A stretch of 64,000 nucleotides of DNA from positions 9,356 to 73,355 of the forward strand of contig NZ_DAMAZC010000001.1 of NCBI RefSeq assembly GCF_032075065.1, given 5' to 3'. Below are positions 35,496 to 44,311 of the stretch, piece by piece. The stretch's first letter is position 1. Each line of letters starts with the position of its first letter. This stretch comes from Atlantibacter sp032075065. GTDB taxonomy: Bacteria; Pseudomonadota; Gammaproteobacteria; Enterobacterales; Enterobacteriaceae. Made by a program: the position numbers and the translations under genes. The notes beneath the pieces were generated by a model. The model was not told the origin of the DNA, did no database searches, and saw only the letters and a program-made list of their open reading frames with translations.

Positions 35496-35880
35496 ACATA
35501 TCACCTCCTGCAGGGTGTTCTTCGCGCAATTCCTCGCACTCCAGAAGAAGAAAACGCCTTTCGTTATTAAGGTCACGAGCCCGGCGCACTGCGTAAACCA
35601 TGCCACCATAGAGAACTTCGTAGTCAGAAGTGATACTTCTGCGAAAGCGTATAGTGAAATAATGCGTTATTGCCTGATCAGTTTGCGCTGATTCATGCAT
35701 TACCGTTGCGCTGACTTGTCGAACTTTCGCCCAGGCCCACAGCGGATTGATATATTCCTGCGTTGAATCGTAATCGCCTAATGCCCGATCAACGCGCTGA
35801 CATAGCCTGATTCGCTTATCAAGCTCTCCCGGATCAGGCAGCAGATAGGTCGCGCTCGTTTGCGCCTGGCGAATTTTCAT
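35488..35880 (-). CDS. Head-tail adaptor (phage head closure family)
   Basis: 130-residue head-closure protein (SPP1 gp16/HK97 gp7 type): PDPGELDKRIRLCQRV at the N-terminus and LYGGMVYAVRRARDLNNERRFLLLECEE are characteristic. It overlaps both neighbours by a few bases. Confidence 0.85.
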   Translation of the reverse strand: MKIRQAQTSATYLLPDPGELDKRIRLCQRVDRALGDYDSTQEYINPLWAWAKVRQVSATVMHESAQTDQAITHYFTIRFRRSITSDYEVLYGGMVYAVRRARDLNNERRFLLLECEELREEHPAGGDMYG

Positions 35881-36200
35881 AACGGGATAAACCTGTATGG
35901 GCCAACCAGCCAGGTGTATGACTGAGGCATTTCCAGTTTTTCAACCTCGCTGACTGACGACCGATTTTCATAGAAATGCGTCAGAAGCATCAGCATGCCC
36001 AACTTCACATCATCCGGCAGAGCCAGACCATCGGGATCGGTATCAGGAATATCGGTTTGCTTCTCGTAAAGCTTACGGTTGAGAAAGGTTTCCGTTCTTG
36101 TTTGGACAGCGCCACCGAGCACACTCAGAAGAGAGTCCTCCTCCAGGTAGTCTTCCTCGAGGCGCAACTGCTGCTTAATCTCTTCCATCTTCAGAAGCAT
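35877..36200 (-). CDS. Head-tail connector (HK97 gp6-like)
   Basis: 107-residue connector. The start at 36200 (MLLKMEEIKQQLRLE) has GGAG at good spacing; an ATG four codons earlier lacks one. It is alpha-helical with the family's LTHFYENRSSVSEVEKLEMPQSY-like element; the protein forms a dodecameric ring under the portal. Confidence 0.82.
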   Translation of the reverse strand: MLLKMEEIKQQLRLEEDYLEEDSLLSVLGGAVQTRTETFLNRKLYEKQTDIPDTDPDGLALPDDVKLGMLMLLTHFYENRSSVSEVEKLEMPQSYTWLVGPYRFIPL

Positions 36201-36238
36201 AAAGTTCTCCATGCCCGCAACCAGCAGATTGCGGGCAT

Positions 36239-36257
36239 AAAAAAACCGCTTACGCGG
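36239..36257 (-). terminator. Weak hairpin with T-tract after capsid gene
   Basis: Minus-strand CCGC-GTAA-GCGG is followed by seven T. The stem is only 4 bp, so at most it attenuates transcription between capsid and connector genes. A second, longer hairpin GCCCGCAA/TTGCGGGC lies just beyond it at 36213-36236. Confidence 0.4.
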
Positions 36258-36279
36258 CATCTTTTCCCGGTGTGTTGTA

Positions 36280-37497
36280 TTACGGTGCTTTACCCACCAG
36301 CGCTTTAATGGCTGCGGTATCTTCCAGCACGCAGTCGAAGCGGTGGAAGGCCAGGAACGCGGTCTGGTCGTATTCGGCATAACGTTCGACCAGGCGCTTC
36401 AGCGTCATGTATGCAACACGACGCACAACAAAGCGGTTAAAGTCTCCCAGGAAAATGAATTTTTTGCTGGCTGCGGCATTGTCGATAGCTTGATCGATAA
36501 CATACGGAATACCCAGAACAGTCGCCGGAGTGCCGCCGGCAATATCCGGCAACCATAACGGACGCCCCTGGGTGTCTTCCATTTGCTCAATGCTCTGCAA
36601 TGTCGCGTCATTGAACGCCCAGCGGAAAGATGGACCACCACGATATGCCGGATCGAGGGAGTGAATCAGCGAATTCATATCCTTCCAGTTAAATGCCGCT
36701 GCTGCCGAGGATTGTGTAGTGCCAGTTACTGAAGCAACGAGACCCTTCGGCTGAAGCGGTGTGCCTGCGCCGGTACCCTGCACCAGATACTTAGCCTCAC
36801 CGCGACCAATACGCTGAGCGATACGCCCCGCCAGGTATGCTTCGATATCAACGCCGCTGTCCTGCAGCAGTTCGTTGGATACGCGAATGATTTTAGATGA
36901 CAGTTTTTTGGCACCCAGGGTTGCCGTGCCGAACGTCACATCACCTTCAGAAGCTGCGGTGTTTTCCGCGAGCAGCTCACCTTCTTCTGCGGTACCGTCA
37001 GAAGTTGACCAGGTAATATCCTGGCCGTTGGAAGTGTTGAGAATCTGAGCAACGCTGGCGATCCCACCGTAAGCCTTCATCGCATCAATGATGGTATTAC
37101 GCATCTGGGTGGGCACGGTATAACCACCCTTATCGTCAGGGGTGGTGCCCTGAGCGCGAAGCTCTTTAACTGCCTGGCGCTCCTCGGCAGTCAGTTCACC
37201 GAAGCCGTGGCGCAGAAGACGATCAAATGCCGCGGCGCGGCGCTCTTCTGCCTGCATCTCCGGGGCTCCCTGGCGATTGCGCTGCTCCTGCTCCTGCTCA
37301 TTCACAAAATTCTGGTCATGTCGGCGCAGCTCCTCTTCACGGGCAATGCGCTCATCAAGCGCGTCCAGTTCAGACTTCGCGGCGTTCCACTGGGTGCGCT
37401 GTTCTTCGCTCCAGTTCGCATCGCCAATTTTCTCGTGCAACGCACGCATATCGGTGGCGATGGTGTTACGTTTTTGCTTCAGTTCGTGCAATTTCAT
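36280..37497 (-). CDS. Major capsid protein (HK97 gp5 family)
   Basis: 405-residue capsid precursor. Residues 1-105 form a charged coiled-coil delta domain (scaffold, KRNTIATDMRALHEKI to ERRAAAFDRLL) that the prohead protease removes, followed by the HK97 fold beginning near TTPDDKGGYTVPTQ. The P-domain and A-loop motifs (RWAFNDATLQSIEQMEDTQGRPLWLPD) are intact. The gene lies directly downstream of protease and portal. Confidence 0.93.
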   Translation of the reverse strand: MKLHELKQKRNTIATDMRALHEKIGDANWSEEQRTQWNAAKSELDALDERIAREEELRRHDQNFVNEQEQEQRNRQGAPEMQAEERRAAAFDRLLRHGFGELTAEERQAVKELRAQGTTPDDKGGYTVPTQMRNTIIDAMKAYGGIASVAQILNTSNGQDITWSTSDGTAEEGELLAENTAASEGDVTFGTATLGAKKLSSKIIRVSNELLQDSGVDIEAYLAGRIAQRIGRGEAKYLVQGTGAGTPLQPKGLVASVTGTTQSSAAAAFNWKDMNSLIHSLDPAYRGGPSFRWAFNDATLQSIEQMEDTQGRPLWLPDIAGGTPATVLGIPYVIDQAIDNAAASKKFIFLGDFNRFVVRRVAYMTLKRLVERYAEYDQTAFLAFHRFDCVLEDTAAIKALVGKAP

Positions 37498-37506
37498 GTT
37501 TTTTCC

Positions 37507-38106
37507 TTACGCGTTAAGAAGGGTCAGCAGGCGCTCGCGCGCCATTCGTTGATTAATGGCTTGCGCCAGCGCGCCGCTGTCGCGCGCTTCCTGCCAGGCT
37601 TTCATTGAGCGGATGCCAGAGTCTGCCTCCTGATACGCCGGGTAGGTCACCGGGCTAACATCAAAGAGACGTGAAAAGCGGTTAATTTCGCGGATAACGA
37701 TTCCTTCATCGTCCTGGTACCAGTTCTCGCCATCGTGAGCGACGCGGAATGCAAAAGACGACTGGTTAATGTCGCCGCGTAACATTGGCGCCAGTACCAG
37801 ATCACGAATGGTCTGGGTGTCCGGCGCGGTAATGTCATAGCGAAGCCCTCTTTCATCAACCGCCAGCGTCAGTGTCCCTGAAGCGCTGCGCCCGAGGATG
37901 AAGTTGGGATCGTGATTGAACAGGCCGCGCACATCATCACCCAGCACATCGTCAAACGCGCCAGGTTTGATAATTTCCCTGAATCCCCAGAGCGGCTCTG
38001 ATCGGCTGTTGAATACAGACCCGTAACCGATAATGCGCGTCGGCTGTTCGGCCTGCTGCTCGGCACGGACCTCACCGCTGTAGCAGCGAGTCTCGCGATC
38101 ACTCAT
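37507..38106 (-). CDS. Prohead serine protease (HK97 gp4 family)
   Basis: 199-residue S78/U35 maturation protease. It has the catalytic histidine in LFNHDPNFILGR, and the serine lies in the NQSSFAFRV segment. It cleaves capsid delta domains during head maturation. It overlaps the portal gene by 8 bp. Confidence 0.92.
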   Translation of the reverse strand: MSDRETRCYSGEVRAEQQAEQPTRIIGYGSVFNSRSEPLWGFREIIKPGAFDDVLGDDVRGLFNHDPNFILGRSASGTLTLAVDERGLRYDITAPDTQTIRDLVLAPMLRGDINQSSFAFRVAHDGENWYQDDEGIVIREINRFSRLFDVSPVTYPAYQEADSGIRSMKAWQEARDSGALAQAINQRMARERLLTLLNA

Positions 38107-39325
38107 CGGTTTTTTCCTCTTCGGTTTTGGTGGTTTTGAAATCGTCAGCCGGGTTGGCGGCGTTAACGCTGACGAGCATTTCGTCCAGGCCGTCGACCGG
38201 GTTCATGTCCTCGAAAGCGCGGGCTTCGTTACGGCTCATCCAGCCATCGGTGATCGCAAAGTGATAGAACTGCGCGCGCTCCTGCGGGGTACCGCGTAAC
38301 AGGCCCGTGAGGTTAAACCGGACGTAATACCCCGCGGCCAGCTCGCCGCGGGTAAACAGGCGTCGGTTAAGCTCCTGCTCCCAGTTGGTCACCCAGGGCA
38401 TCATTGAGTAGCGGACAAACTGAATGGCCTGCTGCGTGATGTTGCTGAATGTGGCTTTTTCCAGGTCGTTAATCATGTGAGCCGGCACGTTGAAGATCCC
38501 GGCAATCATCGACCTGTTGAGCTTAGACATGTCAATGATCTGGGCATCAATCGGCGATACGGTCAGCGCTTTGTAATCGAGTTCGGCAGGCAGCAACATG
38601 GTTTTGTTTTCCTGGCTGCGCAGCGCCAGCGCGGCTTTTTGCCACACCTTTTTGAGCCTTTCCCACCCTTCGCTTTTAATCTCACCCTTAATCGAGACGA
38701 TCCCCGCCGGGCGGGCATTCCCGCTGAAGAAACTTTCCGTGTATTTCTGACCGCTCATACCCATGCCGATTGTTTCGGCGTGTTGCATCACCGGGCTTAG
38801 GCCCATTTTCTGGTTATTACCCAGCGCCCGGATGTGGATCATGTCGTCGGGGCTGATGGCAAAAGAGCCCTCTTCGTTGTACAACCCATAGGTGTAGCGC
38901 CCGCCGGTATTAATCAGCGTGGTTTCCCACGGCATACAGCAGTCCAGCGAGATAACCTCACCGCGGCGGCTGCGTTTAACCCAGGTGTATCCGTTTCCCC
39001 AGCCGAGAATGTGCCGCTGCTTTAGCTCGCGCCACTTGTAACTGGTTTGCCAGGTGTTCGGCTCATCGTGCACCAGGTAAAACGCCGGATGATCCCGTGC
39101 AGGTTCGACCTTGCCGTTGTGCTTTCGCATGACGTGCAACGGCATCTGGGCAAGGTTTGAGGACAGAACATAAATGCAGGCGTATACAGCGGCCAGCTTC
39201 ATCGCCGTTTCAGGGCTTACGTAGACATCAGCCCGGAAAAGCCCGTCCGTATCAATCGCATCACCAGTGATTGGCGTGGCAGGATTTTCAAGAGATTCGC
39301 TTCTGAATAAAGCATCAAGCAGCAC
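38099..39325 (-). CDS. Portal protein (HK97 gp3 family)
   Basis: 408-residue portal subunit. The chosen start is GTG 39325 (V-LLDALFRSES), preceded by a purine-rich GGGGGAAGC; the frame stays open further upstream with only TTG/GTG starts. Family hallmarks include AVYACIYVLSSNLAQMPLHV, SPVMQHAETIGMG and FNVPAHMINDLEKATFSN. It nucleates head assembly and is the motor docking site. Confidence 0.93.
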   Translation of the reverse strand: MLLDALFRSESLENPATPITGDAIDTDGLFRADVYVSPETAMKLAAVYACIYVLSSNLAQMPLHVMRKHNGKVEPARDHPAFYLVHDEPNTWQTSYKWRELKQRHILGWGNGYTWVKRSRRGEVISLDCCMPWETTLINTGGRYTYGLYNEEGSFAISPDDMIHIRALGNNQKMGLSPVMQHAETIGMGMSGQKYTESFFSGNARPAGIVSIKGEIKSEGWERLKKVWQKAALALRSQENKTMLLPAELDYKALTVSPIDAQIIDMSKLNRSMIAGIFNVPAHMINDLEKATFSNITQQAIQFVRYSMMPWVTNWEQELNRRLFTRGELAAGYYVRFNLTGLLRGTPQERAQFYHFAITDGWMSRNEARAFEDMNPVDGLDEMLVSVNAANPADDFKTTKTEEEKTDE

Positions 39326-39476
39326 GCTTCCCCCTTCTGGCCATAGCCAGGGCACCAACCAGCAGGAGACCGCCGGAGAACATGAGAGCCGGGGCTAAAC
39401 CAAACTGCAGGTAAAACCCAGACGTGAGCAGGCCATAACCGGCCAGCCCGATAACATCCGCAATAAGTGATTTCAT
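39315..39476 (-). CDS. Small membrane protein between terminase and portal
   Basis: 53-residue protein, nearly entirely one or two hydrophobic helices (SLIADVIGLAGYGLL, ALMFSGGLLLVGALAMA) with a basic RRGKRAA tail. Its ATG overlaps the terminase stop as ATGA, and its end overlaps the portal start by 11 bp, so it is embedded in a coupled translation chain. Small ORFs at this position occur in HK97-like phages; function unknown. Confidence 0.7.
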   Translation of the reverse strand: MKSLIADVIGLAGYGLLTSGFYLQFGLAPALMFSGGLLLVGALAMARRGKRAA

Positions 39477-41206
39477 AGAATTAACAGGTCGTCGTCTGGA
39501 TCAAGAGATGAGAGGAAATCGCCTGGCTCTTTCAGCATTGCCCGACCAATTGCCATAATCAGCGCCACCGCGCCGTCGATTTTGTTTTCGTTTTGCTCTT
39601 TGATGGGCTTAACCACATCATCGTTACCCGGCAGATGTTTACCGACAACGTTGCTGATACACCAGCTCATGATCGGGTTGCCGTCGTGATGGAATCGACC
39701 TGACTCAATCGCGGCTTCAAGCTCTTTCATCGGGTCGGACATATTGGTGTAGTTCTGGATGATCGTGAGGGGATTTAGCCCTTCGTCAGCCAGGTCATGC
39801 GAAAGGCCTGTTGCGCCAAATGGATCAATCGGCGATTCACTGACCGGGTTGAGTTTATTCGCCGCTTTCGCCTCTTCAAGAATGTAGCGGTAATCCACCT
39901 CTGCCCCGTCGGTTACCGTCAGTAACCCCATCTCAACCCATTTCTGAAAGCGTTCAGCGGTGCGACGATCCTCATTTTTTTCAACGCTAAACACTGTGTC
40001 ATAGGGCACCCAGAACCGCGGCGCCACGCAGTAATAATGCGTTTTACCGTCAATCTCCCGGGTAAACAGTCGTGCCATGCTGTTCATATCCAGTTTGCGC
40101 GCCAGGTCAAACGCCAGCACGCAGGGCTGGCCTTCAAACTGTTCCAGCGTCAGCGTCCTGTCTTCACAGTTCTGCCACGATACCAGGTTGAAAAACGCCG
40201 CGCGGGCAGCCACCCAGATATTGAGATGTTTTGTTTTAAACACGCCCGCCTGGCGGGCATTGTTCATGGCGCGCTGCTGCTGACTGAGCAGAAAGTCGCG
40301 GTAGACCGACACGCCCATGTTCGGGTTTGCCTTCTCCAGAACCTTCGGGTCGGTCCAGTCATCGCCTTCATCGACGGTATAAATCACGCCGAACAGCTCC
40401 TCGTTGGGCACCGAGCCGTTAAGCATCTCGATTACTTCTCGCCGTTTGTCGTAACACGGCCCTTCGATGTTGTAGCCCGCCGTGGTGATCGCCCACATCA
40501 GCGGCTGCCGGCGCGCGCCCATACCCGTCAACATGGTGGTGTACAGCGCATCGGTCGGGTGTTCGTGATATTCGTCGACGATCGCGCAGTGTGGCGAGGC
40601 ACCGTCGCCGGGGTTACCGATCAGCGGCTCGAAGCGGGCGCCGTCTTCCGGGCGGTTAAGGTTTGAGGCGTTTACCTCGATGCCAAATGCCTCCACCAAT
40701 AGCGGGGTGCGTTTGCACATCAGGCGAGCAGGCCGGAATACTTCCCACGCCTGCTTTTCTGTTGTGGCGCCAGAGTAAACCTCGGCACCGAACTCGTTAT
40801 CACAGGTAAAGCAGTACAGCGCCACACCAGCGGAAATCGCCGACTTGCCGTTTTTGCGGGGGATCTCGGTATAGACCTCACGGAAACGGCGCAACTTCGT
40901 TCCCTTCTGCACCCATCCAAACGCGCAGCAGACGATAAAAAGTTGCCACGGCTCCAGGGTGATCGGCATCCGCTTGAATGCCCACTCCCCCTTTGTATGC
41001 GGCAGCAGCTGTATAAACTTTGCGGCCTTCTCCGCCATGTCTTTATCAAAGCGGTACCGGAATTTCCGGCTTTTCTCCTGCGCCATATCATCGATGTGCC
41101 GCTGGCAGGCCTGAATAACATACTGGCAAGCCGGAGTTTTACCCCGCACAACGTTGCGGGCGTACTGATTCGCGGCGTTAACGTTGGGGTAAGCTTTCCG
41201 GCTCAT
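39473..41206 (-). CDS. Terminase large subunit
   Basis: 577-residue packaging motor of the HK97 TerL class. The N-terminal ATPase has Walker A PRKNGKS at residues 116-122 and Walker B CAIVDEYHE around 207-215. The C-terminal nuclease shows acidic residues in AFDLARKLDMNS and KIDGAVALIMAIGRA. It overlaps the small subunit by 4 bp. Confidence 0.94.
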   Translation of the reverse strand: MSRKAYPNVNAANQYARNVVRGKTPACQYVIQACQRHIDDMAQEKSRKFRYRFDKDMAEKAAKFIQLLPHTKGEWAFKRMPITLEPWQLFIVCCAFGWVQKGTKLRRFREVYTEIPRKNGKSAISAGVALYCFTCDNEFGAEVYSGATTEKQAWEVFRPARLMCKRTPLLVEAFGIEVNASNLNRPEDGARFEPLIGNPGDGASPHCAIVDEYHEHPTDALYTTMLTGMGARRQPLMWAITTAGYNIEGPCYDKRREVIEMLNGSVPNEELFGVIYTVDEGDDWTDPKVLEKANPNMGVSVYRDFLLSQQQRAMNNARQAGVFKTKHLNIWVAARAAFFNLVSWQNCEDRTLTLEQFEGQPCVLAFDLARKLDMNSMARLFTREIDGKTHYYCVAPRFWVPYDTVFSVEKNEDRRTAERFQKWVEMGLLTVTDGAEVDYRYILEEAKAANKLNPVSESPIDPFGATGLSHDLADEGLNPLTIIQNYTNMSDPMKELEAAIESGRFHHDGNPIMSWCISNVVGKHLPGNDDVVKPIKEQNENKIDGAVALIMAIGRAMLKEPGDFLSSLDPDDDLLIL

Positions 41207-41697
41207 GCGTTAATCATCTTCAGAAAGGGGTTGGAAGTCTTTTTCTGTCCGGCAAGACCGATCAGGCGCTGGCGACTGCTGGGGTCAAGACCCAGCATAG
41301 AGCCGGTGGAACTCATCTCCGACTCCTGCTCTTTTTTAGCTGTAAGCTCAGGATTCTTTATTTTGCCGCCCATTGCGCCGACGATCGTGTTGCCCTCGGA
41401 GGCGATATTTTTCACCGCCCGCCGCCAGAACTCATAGGCGACACACCATCGTTCAAGCACTGCCAGGTCAGTCACACACAGCAGTCCCTGGCCGCATAAC
41501 TCTTTGGTCGTCAACTCCCACATGATCGAGGCCAGAGGAAGATCGTTTTCGGTAAACCAGTCCGGCGGCGCCACGCCCTTTATTGGCGTGAAAACCGGCT
41601 CATCTTTATTCAGGGCTCGTTTACCGGGGTTGCCGGCCAACTCCTTTCGCGCCGTTGGCTTTGGGCGACGCCCGGAACGCCCCGCCGTTCCAGCCAT
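41203..41697 (-). CDS. Terminase small subunit (P27 family)
   Basis: 164-residue P27-family TerS, which recognises the packaging site. The start at 41697 (MAGTAGRSGRRPKP) has AGGAG eight bases upstream; a GTG three codons earlier is possible. The lysine/proline-rich N-terminus and NPGKRALN motif are diagnostic. It lies next to an HNH endonuclease gene, the arrangement of HK97-like cos phages. Confidence 0.9.
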   Translation of the reverse strand: MAGTAGRSGRRPKPTARKELAGNPGKRALNKDEPVFTPIKGVAPPDWFTENDLPLASIMWELTTKELCGQGLLCVTDLAVLERWCVAYEFWRRAVKNIASEGNTIVGAMGGKIKNPELTAKKEQESEMSSTGSMLGLDPSSRQRLIGLAGQKKTSNPFLKMINA

Positions 41698-41858
41698 ATG
41701 CGGCACTCCTGGTTAAATTTCATTTTTCGCGGGTATAAAAATATGAGGGGGCTGGCAGTCCGAAGCAGAGAGGGCTGCAGAGATTTGACCTCCCCCTCCC
41801 ATCGGGGATGATAATTGCTCTCATTTGCAGACAATCACGACGCAAATGATATCCGTTC
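41698..41858 (-). other. Gap before terS, candidate cos region
   Basis: 161 bp between the HNH endonuclease and terS with no open gene. In phages with this gene order the packaging site lies here, but I see no sequence I can match to a known cos. Confidence 0.35.
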
Positions 41859-42209
41859 TCACTTGCGCCCTTCCCGGGCTGTTTTCGCGGCATGGCATGA
41901 CCAGCACAAAGCCTGGAGGTTGACATCCGCATCGGTGCCGCCCTGTGCCTTTGGGATGACGTGGTCAACACAAGCCGCCTGTTTAACAATCCCCTGCTTC
42001 AGGTGCTCCTGGCACAGGCCTTTGTCACGCTTCAGGATGCGGGCGCGTATGATGTCCCACTTGCTTCCATAGCCACGCTCATGGCGTGATTGCCCTGGCT
42101 TGTATTGCTGCCATCCTTCGCCGCGGTGCTGCTCGCAGTACCCGGATCGTGACGTGGTTTTACCTGAGCAGCCGCGCTTGCGGCATGCGCGCGGTATCAT
42201 TGCTGGCAT
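41859..42209 (-). CDS. HNH endonuclease (HK97 gp74-like)
   Basis: 116-residue HNH nuclease that in HK97-type phages assists terminase cutting at cos. Zinc cysteines are seen in CRKRGCSG..GYCEQH and CWSC; the catalytic core is CVDHVIPKAQGG with the downstream LQALCWSCHAAKTARE. It is located between the lysis module and terS, as expected. Confidence 0.9.
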   Translation of the reverse strand: MPAMIPRACRKRGCSGKTTSRSGYCEQHRGEGWQQYKPGQSRHERGYGSKWDIIRARILKRDKGLCQEHLKQGIVKQAACVDHVIPKAQGGTDADVNLQALCWSCHAAKTAREGRK

Positions 42210-42328
42210 GGTTATTCCTTAAATGGATAGTGCCAGTGTCGCGACGCTTCACAGCGTGGCTAACCGTGAGGGTTGTGCAGAGCGGAGAGAACTTCTTCAG
42301 GCGCGTTCGTAAACGCGCCTTGGGCTGT

Positions 42329-42568
42329 TCACTTCACGGCGTTATACCAGGCCTGCCAGCGGTACTTATCCAGCCGCAACTGTTGCAGGCATTCAGTGGT
42401 TTCGATATCCGCCTGCAGGTCTTCGTCGCTATTGGTACCAGCGTTACTGGCCCTGCATGGTTCCTGCATCAAATCCGCTGATGGAGTTGGCAGCGTCGAT
42501 GGCACGCTGGCGCAGCCGCACAGACTCATCATCAAACTTGCACACAGTACGGTTCGGATCCTGGACAT
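42329..42568 (-). CDS. Rz1 spanin outer-membrane lipoprotein
   Basis: 79-residue o-spanin nested mostly in the +1 frame of the upstream Rz gene and extending past it. The signal peptide ends in a lipobox LCGC, followed by a short proline-containing linker (STLPTPS). It is longer than lambda Rz1. It pairs with Rz to disrupt the outer membrane in the last lysis step. Confidence 0.82.
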   Translation of the reverse strand: MSRIRTVLCASLMMSLCGCASVPSTLPTPSADLMQEPCRASNAGTNSDEDLQADIETTECLQQLRLDKYRWQAWYNAVK

Positions 42569-42794
42569 ATTTCACCACGTCGCGGGTTATGGTCCGGTAA
42601 ATCACCTTCGCCTCGGCACTGGCCGCAGCGGCTTTCCTCTCTACCGGCTGGATGGCGTTTTCGGCCTTAACTTTCTTGTTTGCCGCCAGCGCGTTAATGT
42701 GGTCAGCGTGAGCATTCCACCCAGCCCGCCAGGCAAAAAGCGCCGTCGCCGAGATACTGACCACCAGCGCCAGCAAAGCATATCGCCATTTCAT
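42444..42794 (-). CDS. Rz spanin inner-membrane subunit
   Basis: 116-residue i-spanin: one N-terminal membrane helix (ALLALVVSISATALFAW) and a periplasmic coiled coil (AAASAEAKVIYRT onward). It overlaps the endolysin stop by 4 bp and contains most of Rz1 in another frame. Confidence 0.85.
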   Translation of the reverse strand: MKWRYALLALVVSISATALFAWRAGWNAHADHINALAANKKVKAENAIQPVERKAAAASAEAKVIYRTITRDVVKYVQDPNRTVCKFDDESVRLRQRAIDAANSISGFDAGTMQGQ

Positions 42795-43417
42795 ACCAGC
42801 GCACTCCGCGCCCGGTTGTAACGTTGCCGACGGTCTTCAATGCCGTTATGTCCGCCGTTGATGATCTGGGTGATGCGCGACAGGTCGCCTGAGTAAAGCA
42901 GGCAACCGCTGGTGGCGTAGAACCATGCCGCCGAACGCGCTGCGTTACGGTCCTGCTCCAGCAGTTCCGGGCTGGTAACCAGGTCGAGTTTCAGCGCTGT
43001 ACCGCATTTGGTGTAATTTGCCTGCCCGGTGATTTGAATCAGGCCCCGCCCGCGATATTTCCAGCCATCGCCGGCTGCTTTGTTGCCCAGGCGTTTGCTG
43101 TATACCAGGTTGGCAATGGCGCGCTGGCGTTCCAGCGGTAACGCTTTTTCATAGGAGCGGCGGCCCAGCGCGTTTGCCTGGTCCTGTGTGAGCCGCCCGG
43201 CGCGGACGAAATTCGCCAGGCCTGCAACGCTGTAGTTCATGCTCTCCACCAGCCGGGAGAAACTCACGGATTCATGCCCGGTCTGGGCGATAAACATCGC
43301 CTGGTCTGCTGGCGCGGTGATTCCGAATTCTTTCATCGCCGCATCGATGTGCGGAAACCAGCGCGCAGCTAATCCGGCGCTTATACCAGCCGCCAGCTGA
43401 AATTGTGATTGTTTCAT
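42791..43417 (-). CDS. Endolysin, glycoside hydrolase family 19
   Basis: 208-residue muramidase/chitinase-fold endolysin. The GH19 signature is visible as FIAQTGHESVSFSRLVE, with the catalytic Glu in GHES, and KYRGRGLIQITGQANY. The start at 43417 overlaps the holin stop by four bases; the upstream extension is not conserved. There is no signal-arrest segment, so release should depend on the holin. Confidence 0.9.
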   Translation of the reverse strand: MKQSQFQLAAGISAGLAARWFPHIDAAMKEFGITAPADQAMFIAQTGHESVSFSRLVESMNYSVAGLANFVRAGRLTQDQANALGRRSYEKALPLERQRAIANLVYSKRLGNKAAGDGWKYRGRGLIQITGQANYTKCGTALKLDLVTSPELLEQDRNAARSAAWFYATSGCLLYSGDLSRITQIINGGHNGIEDRRQRYNRARSALV

Positions 43418-43698
43418 TCCGGCCTCAGTACATGGAAGATACGCGCGACGTTGCCCCGGGCGCGGAACACGGCGGCGCAGATGATTAAGTTGATGGCGAC
43501 CGTTGCCCAGTGGGTATGCAGATACGAATCGAACAGGTACCGGAACGGCACCGACGCATAAGCCAGGATAATCAGATATGCCAGCCATGACGCCCACGGG
43601 TTATGTCGCCCGCCTGGCTTACGGAACATCATCAGGCGCAGAACAATGGCGGCACAGGCCACCACGTTGGTCAGCACCAGCGGATCGTTAGTTACCAT
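43414..43698 (-). CDS. Putative 3-TM holin
   Basis: 94-residue membrane protein with three hydrophobic segments (VLTNVVACAAIVLRLMMF, WLAYLIILAYASVPF, WATVAINLIICAAVF). It is placed directly upstream of the endolysin and coupled to it. It is most likely a holin or antiholin of the 3TM phage family. Confidence 0.75.
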   Translation of the reverse strand: MVTNDPLVLTNVVACAAIVLRLMMFRKPGGRHNPWASWLAYLIILAYASVPFRYLFDSYLHTHWATVAINLIICAAVFRARGNVARIFHVLRPE

Positions 43699-44065
43699 TG
43701 GTTCCCCCTCTCCAGCGTGCCAGCAGCTTTAGCGGGTCCTGTTCACTGAAAAACGTCAGTGTTTTGATTGCGACGGCAGACAGCATTACCGCGCCGAGAG
43801 CATCCAACGGTTTATCGGCATAGCCGGTTATACTCGCCAGCCACGAACCCACCAGCCCGGAGCCATAAACACCGGCGAAATACGACACGACGAAATACGC
43901 GGAGCGGCGAAAAATTGTCAGGTCGGCGGCGGTGGCCACGTAGAAAACAGCCCCGGCAAACGCGCCGAACACTACGCCGTAATCCGTGCCGGTAAGCAGT
44001 CCATAAATGCTGGCGCCGGTCAGCGCGCTACCGGCGGCTGCGGTACCTGAAAAAGGTTCGGACAT
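43688..44065 (-). CDS. Putative holin (HP1-type)
   Basis: 125-residue membrane protein with four hydrophobic stretches and a basic C-terminus (KLLARWRGG). It overlaps the second holin-like gene by 11 bp. Two adjacent holin-type proteins suggest a holin/antiholin pair; which is which cannot be decided from sequence. Confidence 0.72.
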   Translation of the reverse strand: MSEPFSGTAAAGSALTGASIYGLLTGTDYGVVFGAFAGAVFYVATAADLTIFRRSAYFVVSYFAGVYGSGLVGSWLASITGYADKPLDALGAVMLSAVAIKTLTFFSEQDPLKLLARWRGGTNGN

Positions 44066-44205
44066 TACGCCCCCTCGTTAGTGGTGAGTCCTCTCAGGAA
44101 TGAGGGGAAATAAAAAAGGCCACCGTGCTGGTGACCCTGATGAGCCGAATAAGCGATGTATTCGGCTCACAAAATGATTCGAATGTTGTAGCGGATTTGA
44201 GGCAT

Positions 44206-44230
44206 AAAAAACCCGCACGGCGGCGGGTTT
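44206..44230 (-). terminator. Terminator upstream of lysis genes, candidate Q-antitermination target
   Basis: Minus-strand AAACCCGC/GCGGGTTT 8-bp stem with a 6-nt loop running into six T. It stands between the Q-like gene and the holin genes, where lambdoid phages place the terminator overcome by Q. Confidence 0.75.
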
Positions 44231-44267
44231 GTTAACGGTGAACACACAATGCCCATCGTTAACGTCA

Positions 44268-44295
44268 AATTTACACAAAAACGGCAACTTTGCAA
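44268..44295 (-). promoter_or_regulatory. Candidate late promoter pR'
   Basis: Minus-strand TTGCAA (44290-44295), a 16-bp spacer and TAAATT (44268-44273), just after the Q-like gene and about 40 bp before the terminator. Two GTTAAC palindromes lie in the initially transcribed region. Confidence 0.5.
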
Positions 44296-44311
44296 GCATC
44301 GTGACGCTAAA

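Noticed and set aside
42210..42328. Hairpin GGCGCGTTCGTAAACGCGCC near the HNH gene as a terminator
   Set aside because: No T-tract follows on the transcribed minus strand; it may be a structural element, but termination is not supported.
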